Part shown: one piece after another, positions 7,899 through 16,851 of the stretch
Layout of the letters: every line of letters begins with the position of its first letter
Numbering within the stretch: position 1 is the first letter of the stretch
Made by a program: the position numbers and the translations under genes
Notes under the pieces: model-generated
What the model saw: only the letters and a program-made list of their open reading frames with translations
Told to the model about the DNA's origin: nothing
Database searches by the model: none
Source of the DNA: Microvirga mediterraneensis
GTDB lineage: Bacteria; Pseudomonadota; Alphaproteobacteria; Rhizobiales; Beijerinckiaceae
DNA length: 64,000 bases
Direction: 5' to 3'
NCBI RefSeq assembly: GCF_013520865.1
Contig: NZ_JACDXJ010000001.1
Span: 3,160,001-3,224,000, forward strand

Positions 7899-8784
7899 GT
7901 CCCTCGCCGTTGCGGCGCTCGAGTTCGACGAGTAAGCCGCTATGGTCGAGATCTCCCGCGTTCGCGATCAGGCCGCGAAACAGGTCCGCCGTCAGCGCGG
8001 TATAGGGAAGCGCCTCGAGGTCGATGCGCCCGGCCGCGTCCAGGGCATTGTCGAGATCCTTGAGATGGGTGACCGAGCGGCCCTTCGTGATGAAATCGCG
8101 CTCGACCATGCGCTGGCCATGAAGTTCAAGGATGCGGCTTTCGGCAAAACCGCCGCGCAGAGCCTCGCGGACTTTGGCCGGATCGGCACCGCCGCGCTGC
8201 GCCAGAAGGAGCGCTTCGGCCACGGCCCCGATGGTCACGCCGACAATGATCTGGTTGGCGAGCTTAGCCAGTTGCCCTGCCCCGTGCGGCCCCACATGAA
8301 CGGGGCGTCCCATCACGCCCAGGATGGGTTCGACGCGCGCGAACATCTCGGCGTCCCCGCCGGCCATGATCGCCAATGTCCCCTGTTCCGCGCCGGTCGT
8401 GCCGCCGGAGACTGGCGCGTCGATGTGATGGACGCCACGCTCGGCCAGATGCCGCGCATGGTCCTGCGCCTCCGCGGGCTTGATGGAACTCATGTCGACC
8501 AGGATAGCGCCCGGCTTCAGGGCCTCGGCTACACCTTGCGAGAACAGGACGTCTGTGACGATCTTCCCGTTCTCCAGCATGAGAATGACGACGTCCGCAT
8601 CCCTCACCGCGTCGGCTGCCCCGTCCGCGATGCGGGCACCCAGAGGCTCAAGCGCCTCGGCTTTCTCGCGCGAGCGGTTCCAGAGCGTGAGCGAGTAACC
8701 CGCGTCGAGCAGCCGCTTCGCTTGGCGCGATCCCATGAGACCGATCCCGAGAAACGCGATCTGGAGTGATGTGGCTGCCGCCAT
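7891..8784 (-). CDS. 3-hydroxyisobutyrate dehydrogenase-family protein, LtnD-like
   Basis: This 297-residue NAD(P)-dependent beta-hydroxyacid dehydrogenase has the Rossmann motif FLGIGLMGSRQAKRLL, the substrate-binding signature DAPVSGGTTGAEQG and the catalytic lysine in GAGQLAKLANQ. It has AGGAGC six bases before ATG. It is the last gene of the leftward operon pdxA2-tctC-tctB-tctA. The L-threonate dehydrogenase LtnD, which works with OtnI/OtnK/OtnC in the published tetronate pathway, belongs to this family, so this is a good candidate for the entry oxidation step. Tartronate semialdehyde reductase is the main alternative. Confidence 0.88.
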   Translation of the reverse strand: MAAATSLQIAFLGIGLMGSRQAKRLLDAGYSLTLWNRSREKAEALEPLGARIADGAADAVRDADVVILMLENGKIVTDVLFSQGVAEALKPGAILVDMSSIKPAEAQDHARHLAERGVHHIDAPVSGGTTGAEQGTLAIMAGGDAEMFARVEPILGVMGRPVHVGPHGAGQLAKLANQIIVGVTIGAVAEALLLAQRGGADPAKVREALRGGFAESRILELHGQRMVERDFITKGRSVTHLKDLDNALDAAGRIDLEALPYTALTADLFRGLIANAGDLDHSGLLVELERRNGEGLR

Positions 8785-8844
8785 TAAATTGCTCCTGCAG
8801 GATGGCCCGGCCAGCGGACCGGACGGGCCCTTTGAAGATCGGGG

Positions 8845-10359
8845 TCAGGCGACCGCCGACGAGGCCTTGGGCTTCGTCAGGCGTCCGAACACCGTACTCA
8901 GGACCGGGCCGAGGGCGAGCGCGAGACCGATCAGCATGAGCGTCGTGACGAGTCCGTTCGACCAGAAGATCGAGAGCGAGCCGCGCGACATGATCATGGA
9001 TTGCCGGAACGCATCTTCCGCCTTGTCGCCGAGCACCATTGCCAGCACGAGCGGCGCGATCGGGTAATCGAGCTTCTTGAACAGGTACCCCACGACGCCG
9101 AAGGCGAGAGCGAGCCACAGGTCGAACGGCCGACCCGCCACCGTGTAGGCGCCGACGAAGCACACGACCACGATCACCGGACCGATGATGGCGAAGGGAA
9201 TGCGCAGGATCGAAGCGAAGAGCGGAATGGTCGCGAGCACCATGAGCACGGCCACGATGTTGCCGAGATACATGCTGGCGATCAGGCCCCAGACGAAGTC
9301 GGGGCGCTCGATGAACAGCATGGGGCCAGGATTGAGACCCCAGATCATCAGACCGCCCATCATGACCGCCGCGGTCGCCGAGCCGGGAACACCGAGGGCG
9401 AGCATCGGCAGAATGGCGCTGCTGCCCGCGGCATGATCTGCCGTTTCGGGAGCGACGACGCCTTCCGGCTGGCCTTTCCCGAACCCTTCCTTGCGCCGCG
9501 ACAGGCGCTTGGCCAGGCCATAGCTCATGAAGGACGCGGCCGTCGGTCCGCCGGGCGTGATTCCCATCCAGCAGCCGATGGCGGCGCTGCGCAGCAGCGT
9601 CACCCAATAGCGCGGCAGGGTGGCAATCGTCTTGAGCACGTCGCGCACCTTGACCCGGGCGCGGATGCCGTCGAAGCGCAGCCCCTCCTCCATGGTGATC
9701 ATGAGTTCGCCGATGCCGAAGAGGCCGATTACAGCGATGAGGAAGCTGATGCCGGACAGAAGCTCGTTGAACCCGTACGTCAGGCGCAGGCCGCCGGACA
9801 CCGTGTCCATGCCGACCGCCGCGAAGGCGAAGCCGAGGCCCATGGACACGACGGTCTTGAACGGGGACGCGGCGCCGAGCCCGACGAAGCTGGCGAAGGC
9901 GAGGAAGTACACGGCGAAATATTCGGGCGAGCTGAATCGGAGAGCGAACTTGGCCACCCAGGTGGACAGCACGGTGATGAGGATGACGCCGACCAGAGCG
10001 CCGAATCCGGCGGACAGGAATGCGAGCGTCAGGGCCTGCGTCGCCTGTCCCTGCCGGGCCATGGGATAACCGTCGAACGTGGTCGCGACGGATGAGGGCT
10101 CGCCCGGAATGTTGAACAGGATCGACGTGGTCGATCCGCCGAAAAGCGCCCCCCAGTACATGCTGGTGAGCAGGATGATCGCCGCCACCGGATCCATGGT
10201 GAAGGTCAACGGCAGAAGCAGCGAAACACCGTTCGGCGCGCCGAGTCCCGGAAGGACGCCGACGAGAATGCCCAGCAGGACGCCGACCATCATCAGGATG
10301 ACGTGGTAGGTTGTCAGCGCGACGCCGAACCCGTGAAGGAGTGATGCGAAATTGTCCAC
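8845..10359 (-). CDS. tctA: Tripartite tricarboxylate transporter large permease TctA
   Basis: This 504-residue integral membrane protein with about ten to twelve hydrophobic segments has the TctA signature GVLPGLGAPNGVSLLLPLTF near residues 34-53 and a second symmetrical GITPGGPTAASFM motif. It starts with GTG at 10359 with GGAG seven bases upstream. With the TctB and TctC genes immediately upstream it forms a sodium- or proton-driven, binding-protein-dependent importer. The cluster context suggests a four-carbon sugar acid rather than citrate as substrate. Confidence 0.95.
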   Translation of the reverse strand: MDNFASLLHGFGVALTTYHVILMMVGVLLGILVGVLPGLGAPNGVSLLLPLTFTMDPVAAIILLTSMYWGALFGGSTTSILFNIPGEPSSVATTFDGYPMARQGQATQALTLAFLSAGFGALVGVILITVLSTWVAKFALRFSSPEYFAVYFLAFASFVGLGAASPFKTVVSMGLGFAFAAVGMDTVSGGLRLTYGFNELLSGISFLIAVIGLFGIGELMITMEEGLRFDGIRARVKVRDVLKTIATLPRYWVTLLRSAAIGCWMGITPGGPTAASFMSYGLAKRLSRRKEGFGKGQPEGVVAPETADHAAGSSAILPMLALGVPGSATAAVMMGGLMIWGLNPGPMLFIERPDFVWGLIASMYLGNIVAVLMVLATIPLFASILRIPFAIIGPVIVVVCFVGAYTVAGRPFDLWLALAFGVVGYLFKKLDYPIAPLVLAMVLGDKAEDAFRQSMIMSRGSLSIFWSNGLVTTLMLIGLALALGPVLSTVFGRLTKPKASSAVA

Positions 10360-10384
10360 GACCTGTCTCCGTCAGGATTGAAGG

Positions 10385-10873
10385 CTAGTAGATGCCGAGA
10401 GCGGCTTCGAGCGGGCCCTTCAGGAGAGGCACCTGGAAAGCGACTTCGAGCAGGACATAAAAAATGACGGCCGCGGCAACGCCTGAGGCGATCGAGACGA
10501 CGGGACGGTACTTGCCCTGCGCCCACATGACGAAGGCCAGGTACAGAGCCGTCGCCACATAAAGGCCGAGGAGAAGCGACACCGCCACGAAGGCGACCAT
10601 CGGCAGGAAGAACGATGCGACGCGCATGGCCTCCTCCCTGTGAAGGAAGACCGACTGCAATCCCTTTCGACCTACGGTGGCCTGGACCATGGTGCCGATG
10701 CTGGCGGCGACGACCAGGAGCCCCATGTAGAATGGGAACGTGCCGGATTCCGGACCCGCGTCGCCCCAGCCAATCCCGAATTCCAGAGCACCGATGACCG
10801 CGGCGAGCCCCAGGCCAGCCGTCAAGGTCGCAGTTCCGATTTCAGCCGTATAACGAGAAATCATGACGTTCAT
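10385..10873 (-). CDS. tctB: Tripartite tricarboxylate transporter small permease TctB
   Basis: This 162-residue protein with four hydrophobic segments has a typical TctB pattern (LEFGIGWGDAGPESGTFPFY after the first helix, and a C-terminal VLLEVAFQVPLLKGP helix). It lies between tctC (72 bases upstream) and tctA (25 bases downstream) on the same strand, the standard tctCBA order. It is the small membrane subunit and has no catalytic residues. Confidence 0.9.
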   Translation of the reverse strand: MNVMISRYTAEIGTATLTAGLGLAAVIGALEFGIGWGDAGPESGTFPFYMGLLVVAASIGTMVQATVGRKGLQSVFLHREEAMRVASFFLPMVAFVAVSLLLGLYVATALYLAFVMWAQGKYRPVVSIASGVAAAVIFYVLLEVAFQVPLLKGPLEAALGIY

Positions 10874-10945
10874 CCCGGTCCGATGAGTGCCGCATACAAT
10901 AATGGCTGACGGGGCTTCCCCCGTCAGCCATGGAGATCGTTGCGA

Positions 10946-11941
10946 TTAGCGGACGACCCAGCCTTCCGCCTCGAAGACCTTGCGGTTCTTGGCGTCATCG
11001 TCTGCGATGAAGCTCTTCAGGTCGGCTCCAGCCAGGAAGCGGTCGGTCTGTGAGGTGCGCTCGATATATTCCTTCCACTCGGGCGTCTCGCTGACCTTCT
11101 TGAGCACCTCGGCGTAGTACGCCACCGTCTCGGCCGGAACGCCGCCCGGCAGCCATACGGTGCGCGGCATCTGGAACTTATCGATCGGAATGCCGGCTTC
11201 CTTGCAAGTCGGAATGTCGGCCCAGCCCATGGTAGCCGTGACCTTTACGCTGCCCTGCAGACGCGTCGGGCTGAACACGCAGAGCGGAGTGACCGCGCCG
11301 GCCTTCCACTGGCCCGCGTTCTCGTTGGGGTTGTTGGTGTTCGAGTCGATGTGGCCGCCGGCCAGCTGCACGCCGGCCGCGCCGCCGCCCTGGAACGGAA
11401 CGTAGATGAACTTTGCACCCGTCGCGTCCTGGATCAGGCTGGTGAGCGTCTGGTCCGTATCCTTGGACTGGCTGCCGCCCATCTTGAAGGTGTCGGGCTT
11501 CGCCTTCACGGCTTCGATATAGCTCTTCGCGTCCTTGTAGGGGGAATCCGCCTTGACCCACAGCAGGAACTCGTCGAGCGCCATGGCGGCCACCGGCGTC
11601 AGCTCGTCGGGCTTGTAGGCGAGCTTCGCCACGTAAGGCAGCAGGTACGCGTTGTTCGTGCCGAAGGTGAGCTTGTGGGTGTCGCCCGCCGCGACCTTCG
11701 TATAGATGAAGCCTTCAGCGCCGCTGCCGCCGCCCTTGTTGGTGACGATGACGGACTGATCCATCAGCTTGTGCTTGGCGATGATCGACTGCACGACGCG
11801 GGCGAAGTTGTCGGTGCCGCCGCCGGGCGACGATGTCACGACGAACTCGACCGGCTTCGAGGGCTTCCAATCAGCCTGCGCCACGCCGCCGAAAGTCACC
11901 GCGACGGCGGTGGCGAGCAACCATGAAGTCTTTTTAAGCAT
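10946..11941 (-). CDS. tctC: Tripartite tricarboxylate transporter receptor TctC (Bug family)
   Basis: This 331-residue periplasmic solute-binding protein has a Sec signal peptide MLKKTSWLLATAVAVTFGG with cleavage after VAQA. The mature protein has the Bug-family start KPVEFVVTSSPGGGTDNFAR and the internal VPFQGGGAAGVQLAGGHID segment. A strong GGGAGGAAG site precedes the ATG. It delivers ligand to TctA/TctB. It lies 56 bases downstream of the pdxA2-type gene, which supports a sugar acid ligand. Confidence 0.94.
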   Translation of the reverse strand: MLKKTSWLLATAVAVTFGGVAQADWKPSKPVEFVVTSSPGGGTDNFARVVQSIIAKHKLMDQSVIVTNKGGGSGAEGFIYTKVAAGDTHKLTFGTNNAYLLPYVAKLAYKPDELTPVAAMALDEFLLWVKADSPYKDAKSYIEAVKAKPDTFKMGGSQSKDTDQTLTSLIQDATGAKFIYVPFQGGGAAGVQLAGGHIDSNTNNPNENAGQWKAGAVTPLCVFSPTRLQGSVKVTATMGWADIPTCKEAGIPIDKFQMPRTVWLPGGVPAETVAYYAEVLKKVSETPEWKEYIERTSQTDRFLAGADLKSFIADDDAKNRKVFEAEGWVVR

Positions 11942-11997
11942 CGTTCTTCCTCCCTGTGGTGTTTCCGACCGATGATCTCGTGTCTCGGAACTGTTGT

Positions 11998-13071
11998 TTA
12001 GGAATTGACCGCCGACAGCCTCGGCTGCTCAACCTCGGACCGGCGGGCCTTCGTTTCGGCGCCCATGCGAATGGCGAGCGAAAGGGCCTCCCGGCTGGCG
12101 CCGAGATTGGCGATGCCCTTGCCGGCGATCTCATAGGCCGTGCCGTGGGCCGGGGTGCAGATCGGGAACTCGAAGCCGCCGATGAGCGTGATGCCGCGAT
12201 CGAAGCCCATGAGCTTCATGGCGATCTGCCCCTGGTCGTGATACATGGTGAGAACGGCGTCGAAGTCGCCGTTCTTGGCACGCAGGAAGACCGTGTCGGA
12301 CGGGAATGGACCCTCGACCGTGAAGCCCTGCGCCTGCGCCTGGCGAACGGCCGGCTCGATCACGTCGATTTCCTCGGTGCCGAAATTGCCTCCGTCGCCC
12401 GCATGCGGGTTGAGGCCCGCAACCGCGATGCGCGGCGGGTTGAACCCCGCGGCGCGCATGCACTGATCGGCCAGCGTGAGCGACCGCAGGATCGCCTTCT
12501 CGGAAATGGCCGAAGCGACCTGCGACAGCGGGATATGCGACGTCACGCGGGCGTTCCAGGTCCGGCCCAGAACGTTGAACTCGCTCGCGGCGACCGACGT
12601 TTTGAGAACGTCCCGCACGAAACGGATCTCGTCGTCGTAGCCGTCATAGGCGAGCCGCATGGCCTTCTTGTTGAAGGGCGTGAAGAACACCGCATCGGCG
12701 CGACCCGACTGGGCGAGCAGAAGAGCCCAGCGGAAATTCTCGGTCGCGAACTGGCCGCCTTCGAGCGTTGCCGTGGCGGGCACGACCTGATCGAGGCCGA
12801 GGTTCTTGAGGTCGACGAAAACCGGACGCGTGGAGTTGTCCGGGATCGCCTGCTCGGAGCCGACGACCTCCACGTCGACGGAGACGCCTGCAACCTTGGC
12901 GCCCTGCTCCAGGATCCGAAGATCGCCGAAGATCACGAGATCGGCTCCGGAGCGGAACTCATCCGATGCGATCAGCTTGGCGGCCAGTTCCGGGCTGATT
13001 CCGGCCGGATCGCCCATGGCGAACGCGACGGTCGGCTTTGCTGACGGGGTCGATAACGTTTGAGCGCTCAC
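11998..13071 (-). CDS. pdxA2: PdxA2-type 4-phospho-sugar acid dehydrogenase
   Basis: This 357-residue PdxA-family oxidoreductase has the N-terminal AFAMGDPAGISPELAAK motif and the metal-ligand histidines in ARVTSHIPLSQ, LNPHAGDGG and TMYHDQGQI. I chose GTG at 13071 (VSAQTLSTP) because AGAGG lies 5 bases upstream; the longer frame to 13191 runs through the regulatory region. Vitamin B6 PdxA acts on 4-phosphohydroxythreonine. PdxA2 acts on D-threonate or D-erythronate 4-phosphate, giving dihydroxyacetone phosphate after decarboxylation. Here the neighbours are a TctCBA transporter and otn genes, so the PdxA2 role is favoured. It is first in the leftward operon. Confidence 0.85.
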   Translation of the reverse strand: MSAQTLSTPSAKPTVAFAMGDPAGISPELAAKLIASDEFRSGADLVIFGDLRILEQGAKVAGVSVDVEVVGSEQAIPDNSTRPVFVDLKNLGLDQVVPATATLEGGQFATENFRWALLLAQSGRADAVFFTPFNKKAMRLAYDGYDDEIRFVRDVLKTSVAASEFNVLGRTWNARVTSHIPLSQVASAISEKAILRSLTLADQCMRAAGFNPPRIAVAGLNPHAGDGGNFGTEEIDVIEPAVRQAQAQGFTVEGPFPSDTVFLRAKNGDFDAVLTMYHDQGQIAMKLMGFDRGITLIGGFEFPICTPAHGTAYEIAGKGIANLGASREALSLAIRMGAETKARRSEVEQPRLSAVNS

Positions 13072-13133
13072 GGCAACCTCTTCTCGGGATGACGCAAGGA
13101 CACTAACAGGGCTAAATTTCGTACACAAGTATG

Positions 13134-13143
13134 CTGTATACAG
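13134..13143. promoter_or_regulatory. Candidate operator CTGTATACAG between divergent operons
   Basis: CTGTATACAG is a perfect 10-bp palindrome between the pdxA2-type gene and the divergent GntR gene. A related CGTACACAAGTATG sequence lies just to its left and TTGTATAG at about 13173 to its right. GTATAC cores flanked by purine/pyrimidine arms are typical of FadR/FCD-type GntR operators. The likely binder is the regulator encoded at 13225, acting on both operons. Confidence 0.5.
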
Positions 13144-13224
13144 AATTTTGTTTGCGAGCCTTCGGGAAAAAGTTGTATAGAGAGGGAGCAATCCCCGTCA
13201 TGACTTGTGGAAAGACGGCTAACG

Positions 13225-13926
13225 ATGGAACGAGCCATGGCATCCGAGGCAGCAGGCCTGCCGCCCGACGAGTTCGACTCGCGCGGACCGATCATCCGCC
13301 CTACCCTCCACGATGCCATCGTGGCGCGCGTGCGCGACATGATCATCGAGGGCGAGCTCGCAGCCGGAACCCGGCTCCACGAGGGTAATCTCGGCAAACT
13401 CCTCGGCGTCTCCCGGACTCCCTTGCGCGAGGCCCTCAAGTTCCTCGTGAGCGAGGGGCTGCTGGAATTGTCGCCGGGGCGCGGCGCCGTGGTCCGCCAG
13501 TTCACCGCCAAGGACGTGCACGACAGCCTGATCGTCCTAGGCAATCTCGAGGGCTTGGCCGGGCGTCTGGCCTGCGAGCACGCCACCGAGGCCGAGATCC
13601 GCGAAGTCCGGCAGCTCCACGATCGCATGATGGACATGTACGAGAAGCGGGACCGCCTGCCCTATTTCAAGCTGAACCAGAACATCCACTCGGCGATCCT
13701 GCGCCTGTCCAAGAACGAGGCGCTGGTTTCGGTCCACAATGTCCTGCAGGCCCGCCTGAAACGCATCCGCTACATCGGCAACGAAGGGCCGGAAAAGTGG
13801 GCCGGCGCCGTCGCCGACCACGAGGAAATGATCGCCGCGCTCGAAGCTCGCGATGCGGATCGCCTGTCGAGGATCCTGAACGCCCACATGGAAAAGACAT
13901 GGGAGCGCGTCCGTCACGCCATCTGA
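13225..13926 (+). CDS. GntR-family regulator (FCD) of the acid-sugar operons
   Basis: This regulator of about 233 residues has the winged helix LHDAIVARVRDMIIEGELAA, then RLHEGNLGKLLGVSRTPLRE with the recognition helix, and a C-terminal FCD domain (LNQNIHSAILRLSKN, DHEEMIAALEARD). ATG at 13225 is preceded by GGAAAG at 9 bases; GTG at 13207 and ATG at 13237 are alternatives. It is the first gene of the rightward otn operon and probably senses a tetronate-type ligand, controlling both divergent promoters. Confidence 0.92.
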   Translation: MERAMASEAAGLPPDEFDSRGPIIRPTLHDAIVARVRDMIIEGELAAGTRLHEGNLGKLLGVSRTPLREALKFLVSEGLLELSPGRGAVVRQFTAKDVHDSLIVLGNLEGLAGRLACEHATEAEIREVRQLHDRMMDMYEKRDRLPYFKLNQNIHSAILRLSKNEALVSVHNVLQARLKRIRYIGNEGPEKWAGAVADHEEMIAALEARDADRLSRILNAHMEKTWERVRHAI

Positions 13927-13979
13927 CAGCAGCTGCCGCTGAACGTTCTTTCCACCCGTAGAATTCCAAAGGCCTCCCC

Positions 13980-14699
13980 ATGAGCGATGAGAGCCGCCTT
14001 CGCGAAACCATCTGCCAGTTCGGGCGCTCCCTGTTCGAGCGCGGCCTGACGGCGGGCTCGTCCGGCAACATCTCGATCCGACTGAGCGATGGAGGCTGGC
14101 TGACGACGCCGACCAACAGCTCCCTCGGCTTCCTCGATCCAGCCCGGCTGAGCAAACTGGATTCCGATGGCCGCCTCGTCTCGGGCGATGCCCCGACGAA
14201 GGAATTGCCTCTCCACTCGGCCCTTTATGCAACCCGCGAGGACGCTGGCGCGATCGTTCACCTCCACTCCACCCATTCCGTCGCAGTCTCGATGCTGCCC
14301 GACGTGGACCCTGCGAACGCCTTGCCGCCGATGACGGCCTACTACGTCATGAAGATCGGACGGACAGCTCTCGTTCCTTATTACAGGCCGGGAGATCCCG
14401 CCGTGGCCGACGCCATCCGGGGACTTGCGGGCAAGTACAGCGCCGTCCTCTTGGCCAATCATGGTCCCGTTGTGGCCGGCAAGGACCTGGAAGCTGCCGT
14501 CTATGCCACCGAGGAACTGGAAGAGACCGCGAAACTGCGCCTGCTCCTGCACGGACTCAACCCGCGTCTGCTGACCCGTGCGCAGGTCCGGGATCTGGTG
14601 ACGCATTTCAAGCTGGACGAGGCGATTGCCGAGGAAGCGCCCGACGAATCCCAGGATTGCTGCTCCTTACCCCATCACCACTCACACACATGCGGATGA
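13980..14699 (+). CDS. otnC: 3-oxo-tetronate 4-phosphate decarboxylase, class II aldolase fold (OtnC)
   Basis: This 239-residue class II aldolase/adducin-fold protein has SGNISIRLSDGGWLTTPTN in the phosphate-binding region, the zinc site HLHSTHSVAVS, and the third metal histidine in LLANHGPVV. OtnC converts 3-oxo-tetronate 4-phosphate to dihydroxyacetone phosphate and CO2. The direct neighbours otnI and otnK make this more likely than a fuculose-phosphate-type aldolase. The C-terminus ends in a Cys/His-rich tail (CCSLPHHHSHTCG) that could bind a metal; this tail is unusual. Confidence 0.85.
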   Translation: MSDESRLRETICQFGRSLFERGLTAGSSGNISIRLSDGGWLTTPTNSSLGFLDPARLSKLDSDGRLVSGDAPTKELPLHSALYATREDAGAIVHLHSTHSVAVSMLPDVDPANALPPMTAYYVMKIGRTALVPYYRPGDPAVADAIRGLAGKYSAVLLANHGPVVAGKDLEAAVYATEELEETAKLRLLLHGLNPRLLTRAQVRDLVTHFKLDEAIAEEAPDESQDCCSLPHHHSHTCG

Positions 14700-14703
14700 A
14701 CCG

Positions 14704-15513
14704 ATGCCCCGTTTCTCGGCCAATCTAGGCTTTCTCTTCACTGAGGTTCCCGAAATCGATCGCATCGCCGCCGCCGCCGCCGCAGGCTTCAAAGCCGTCG
14801 AGATGCATTGGCCCTACCAGGTTCCCGCCGCCGACATGCGCAACGCTTTGACCCGCAGCCAAGTCACCATGCTTGGACTGAATACGCCGGTCGGCCACGC
14901 TGCCGCAGGGGATTTCGGCCTTGGAGCACTGGCAGGACGCGAAAGTGAATTTCAGCAAGCCGTCGATCAGGCCGTTTCCTATGGCCATGCCATCGGCGCG
15001 ACGGCCGTTCACTGCATGTCGGGAATCGTCGCTCCCGACGCTGTTTCGACTGCCGAGCGGACATTCGTGGCCAATCTGATGCTTGCGGCCGAAAAGGCTG
15101 CGCAGGCCGGCATGACGGTCCTGCTCGAGCCGATCAACCACCGGGACAAACCGGGCTACTTTCTGCACCGTGTGGAGCAGGCGGCCTCGATCATCGACCA
15201 GGTCGGCCGCCGGAACGTGAAAATCATGTTCGACTGCTATCACACCCAGATCATGCAAGGCGATCTGACGCGACGCCTCAAGGATCACCTCGACCTGATC
15301 GGCCATGTGCAGATTGCTGCCGTTCCGAGCCGCGCCGAACCGGACGAAGGTGAGATCGACTGCCGCCATATTGGCCGGTTCCTCGACAGCATCGGATATG
15401 GCGGGTGGATCGGGGCCGAATACAAGCCTCGCGGCCGCACGGAAGACGGCCTTGGGTGGCTGGCGACCTGGCCCCAGGATCTTCCCTCGAACGCCTATGG
15501 AGCCTTGGCATGA
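14704..15513 (+). CDS. otnI: 2-oxo-tetronate isomerase, hydroxypyruvate isomerase family (OtnI)
   Basis: This 269-residue xylose isomerase-like TIM barrel starts MPRFSANLGFLFTEVPEIDR. The likely metal-binding and catalytic acids are in VLLEPINHRDKPGYF, IMFDCYHTQIMQGD and IGAEYKP. Hydroxypyruvate isomerase and OtnI share this family. The neighbouring OtnC and OtnK support 2-oxo-tetronate to 3-oxo-tetronate isomerisation. I rejected a longer frame from 14626 because it overlaps otnC in another frame. Its stop overlaps the start of otnK in an ATGA. Confidence 0.87.
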   Translation: MPRFSANLGFLFTEVPEIDRIAAAAAAGFKAVEMHWPYQVPAADMRNALTRSQVTMLGLNTPVGHAAAGDFGLGALAGRESEFQQAVDQAVSYGHAIGATAVHCMSGIVAPDAVSTAERTFVANLMLAAEKAAQAGMTVLLEPINHRDKPGYFLHRVEQAASIIDQVGRRNVKIMFDCYHTQIMQGDLTRRLKDHLDLIGHVQIAAVPSRAEPDEGEIDCRHIGRFLDSIGYGGWIGAEYKPRGRTEDGLGWLATWPQDLPSNAYGALA

Positions 15514-16772
15514 AGCTCGGATGCATCGCCGATGATCTGACCGGAGCAACGGATCTGGCCCTCATGCTGGCCCGCGAAGGGCTCCGTACGATCCAGACGA
15601 TCGGCGTGCCGCGTGCAGACCTCGATCTGGCGGGCGCAGATGCTGTCGTGGTCGCCCTGAAGTCCAGGACCAACCCCGCACAGGAGGCCGTCGATCTCTC
15701 GCTGGCCGCGGCAAAGGCTCTGGGACGGGCAGGCGCGCAGCACCTGTTCTTCAAGTACTGCTCGACCTTCGATTCGACGGATGAAGGCAATATCGGGCCG
15801 GTCGCCGAGGCGCTTCTCGCCTTCACCGGAAGCGACTTCACGCTCGCCTGCCCGGCCTTTCCCGCCAATGGCCGAACGGTCTACGGAGGCCACCTCTTCG
15901 TCAACGGCGTCCCCCTGCACGAAAGCAGCATGAAGGACCACCCGCTCACGCCCATGCGCGATTCCAACCTCGTGCGTGTGCTGCAACGGCAGACGAAGCT
16001 CTCGATCGGCCTCGTGTCCTATGAAGATGTTGACGCCGGGCCGGACGCCATTCGCTCTGCGTTCAAACGCGAGAAGGCGGCAGGACATCGGATCGTCATC
16101 GTCGATGCGTTGAACGATGCGCACCTTCGGGCCATCGGTCTTGCAGCCGCGGAGTTTCCTCTCATCACCGGCGGATCGGGCGTCGCCATGGGGCTTCCTG
16201 CAGCCTACCGGCAAAGCGAGCCATCGACTCGGACCGTTGATACGAGCTTCGAAGCGCCTGCCGGACGCAGCATCATCCTTGCGGGGTCATGCTCAAGCGC
16301 TACGAGAGGACAGGTCAAGGCCGCGCTCGATGCGGGCATTCCCGCGCTGCGGCTCGACGCGATGGAACTGGCCGCGGGTACGACCGGCGCGCGCACGGCG
16401 CTCGACTGGCTGAAGGCCCAACCTGAAGGCGGACCGGTCCTCATCTATTCCACGGCAACCCCCGAGGAAGTCTCGGCGGTTCAAAACAGGCTCGGGCGGA
16501 TGAACGCCGGCGAGATCGGCGAGAACACCCTCGCGGGAATTGCGAGAGCGCTGCCAGCCCTCGGCCTCACCCGCCTCATCGTCGCCGGTGGCGAGACGTC
16601 CGGCGCCGTCGTGAACGCCCTCGATGTGGATGCCCTTGCTATCGGGCCCGAAATCGATCCGGGCGTCCCGTGGACCCGCTCGCTCGCCGGGAATGATCTG
16701 GCACTTGCACTCAAGTCGGGAAATTTCGGGACTCAGGACTTCTTCCTGAAGGCCTGGAACATGCTTCGATAG
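15510..16772 (+). CDS. otnK: 3-oxo-tetronate kinase (OtnK, DUF1537 family)
   Basis: This 420-residue four-carbon acid sugar kinase begins MKLGCIADDLTGATDLA, the N-terminal substrate-binding motif of the family. FKYCSTFDSTDEGNIGPV and SSMKDHPLTPMRDSNLVRVL follow, both typical of OtnK. The C-terminal nucleotide-binding domain has VAGGETSGAVVNAL. It phosphorylates 3-oxo-tetronate at C4 for OtnC. It starts inside the otnI stop. It is the only DUF1537 kinase in the cluster although a PdxA2-type enzyme, which usually works with its own DUF1537 kinase (DtnK), is also present. Confidence 0.92.
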   Translation: MKLGCIADDLTGATDLALMLAREGLRTIQTIGVPRADLDLAGADAVVVALKSRTNPAQEAVDLSLAAAKALGRAGAQHLFFKYCSTFDSTDEGNIGPVAEALLAFTGSDFTLACPAFPANGRTVYGGHLFVNGVPLHESSMKDHPLTPMRDSNLVRVLQRQTKLSIGLVSYEDVDAGPDAIRSAFKREKAAGHRIVIVDALNDAHLRAIGLAAAEFPLITGGSGVAMGLPAAYRQSEPSTRTVDTSFEAPAGRSIILAGSCSSATRGQVKAALDAGIPALRLDAMELAAGTTGARTALDWLKAQPEGGPVLIYSTATPEEVSAVQNRLGRMNAGEIGENTLAGIARALPALGLTRLIVAGGETSGAVVNALDVDALAIGPEIDPGVPWTRSLAGNDLALALKSGNFGTQDFFLKAWNMLR

Positions 16773-16851
16773 AACGGCGGCCCAGAAGACACTTGCATTC
16801 GACGGAACGATAAACCGGGGGCGTCCGCCCGCCGGAAGGGAGAGACGCGCG

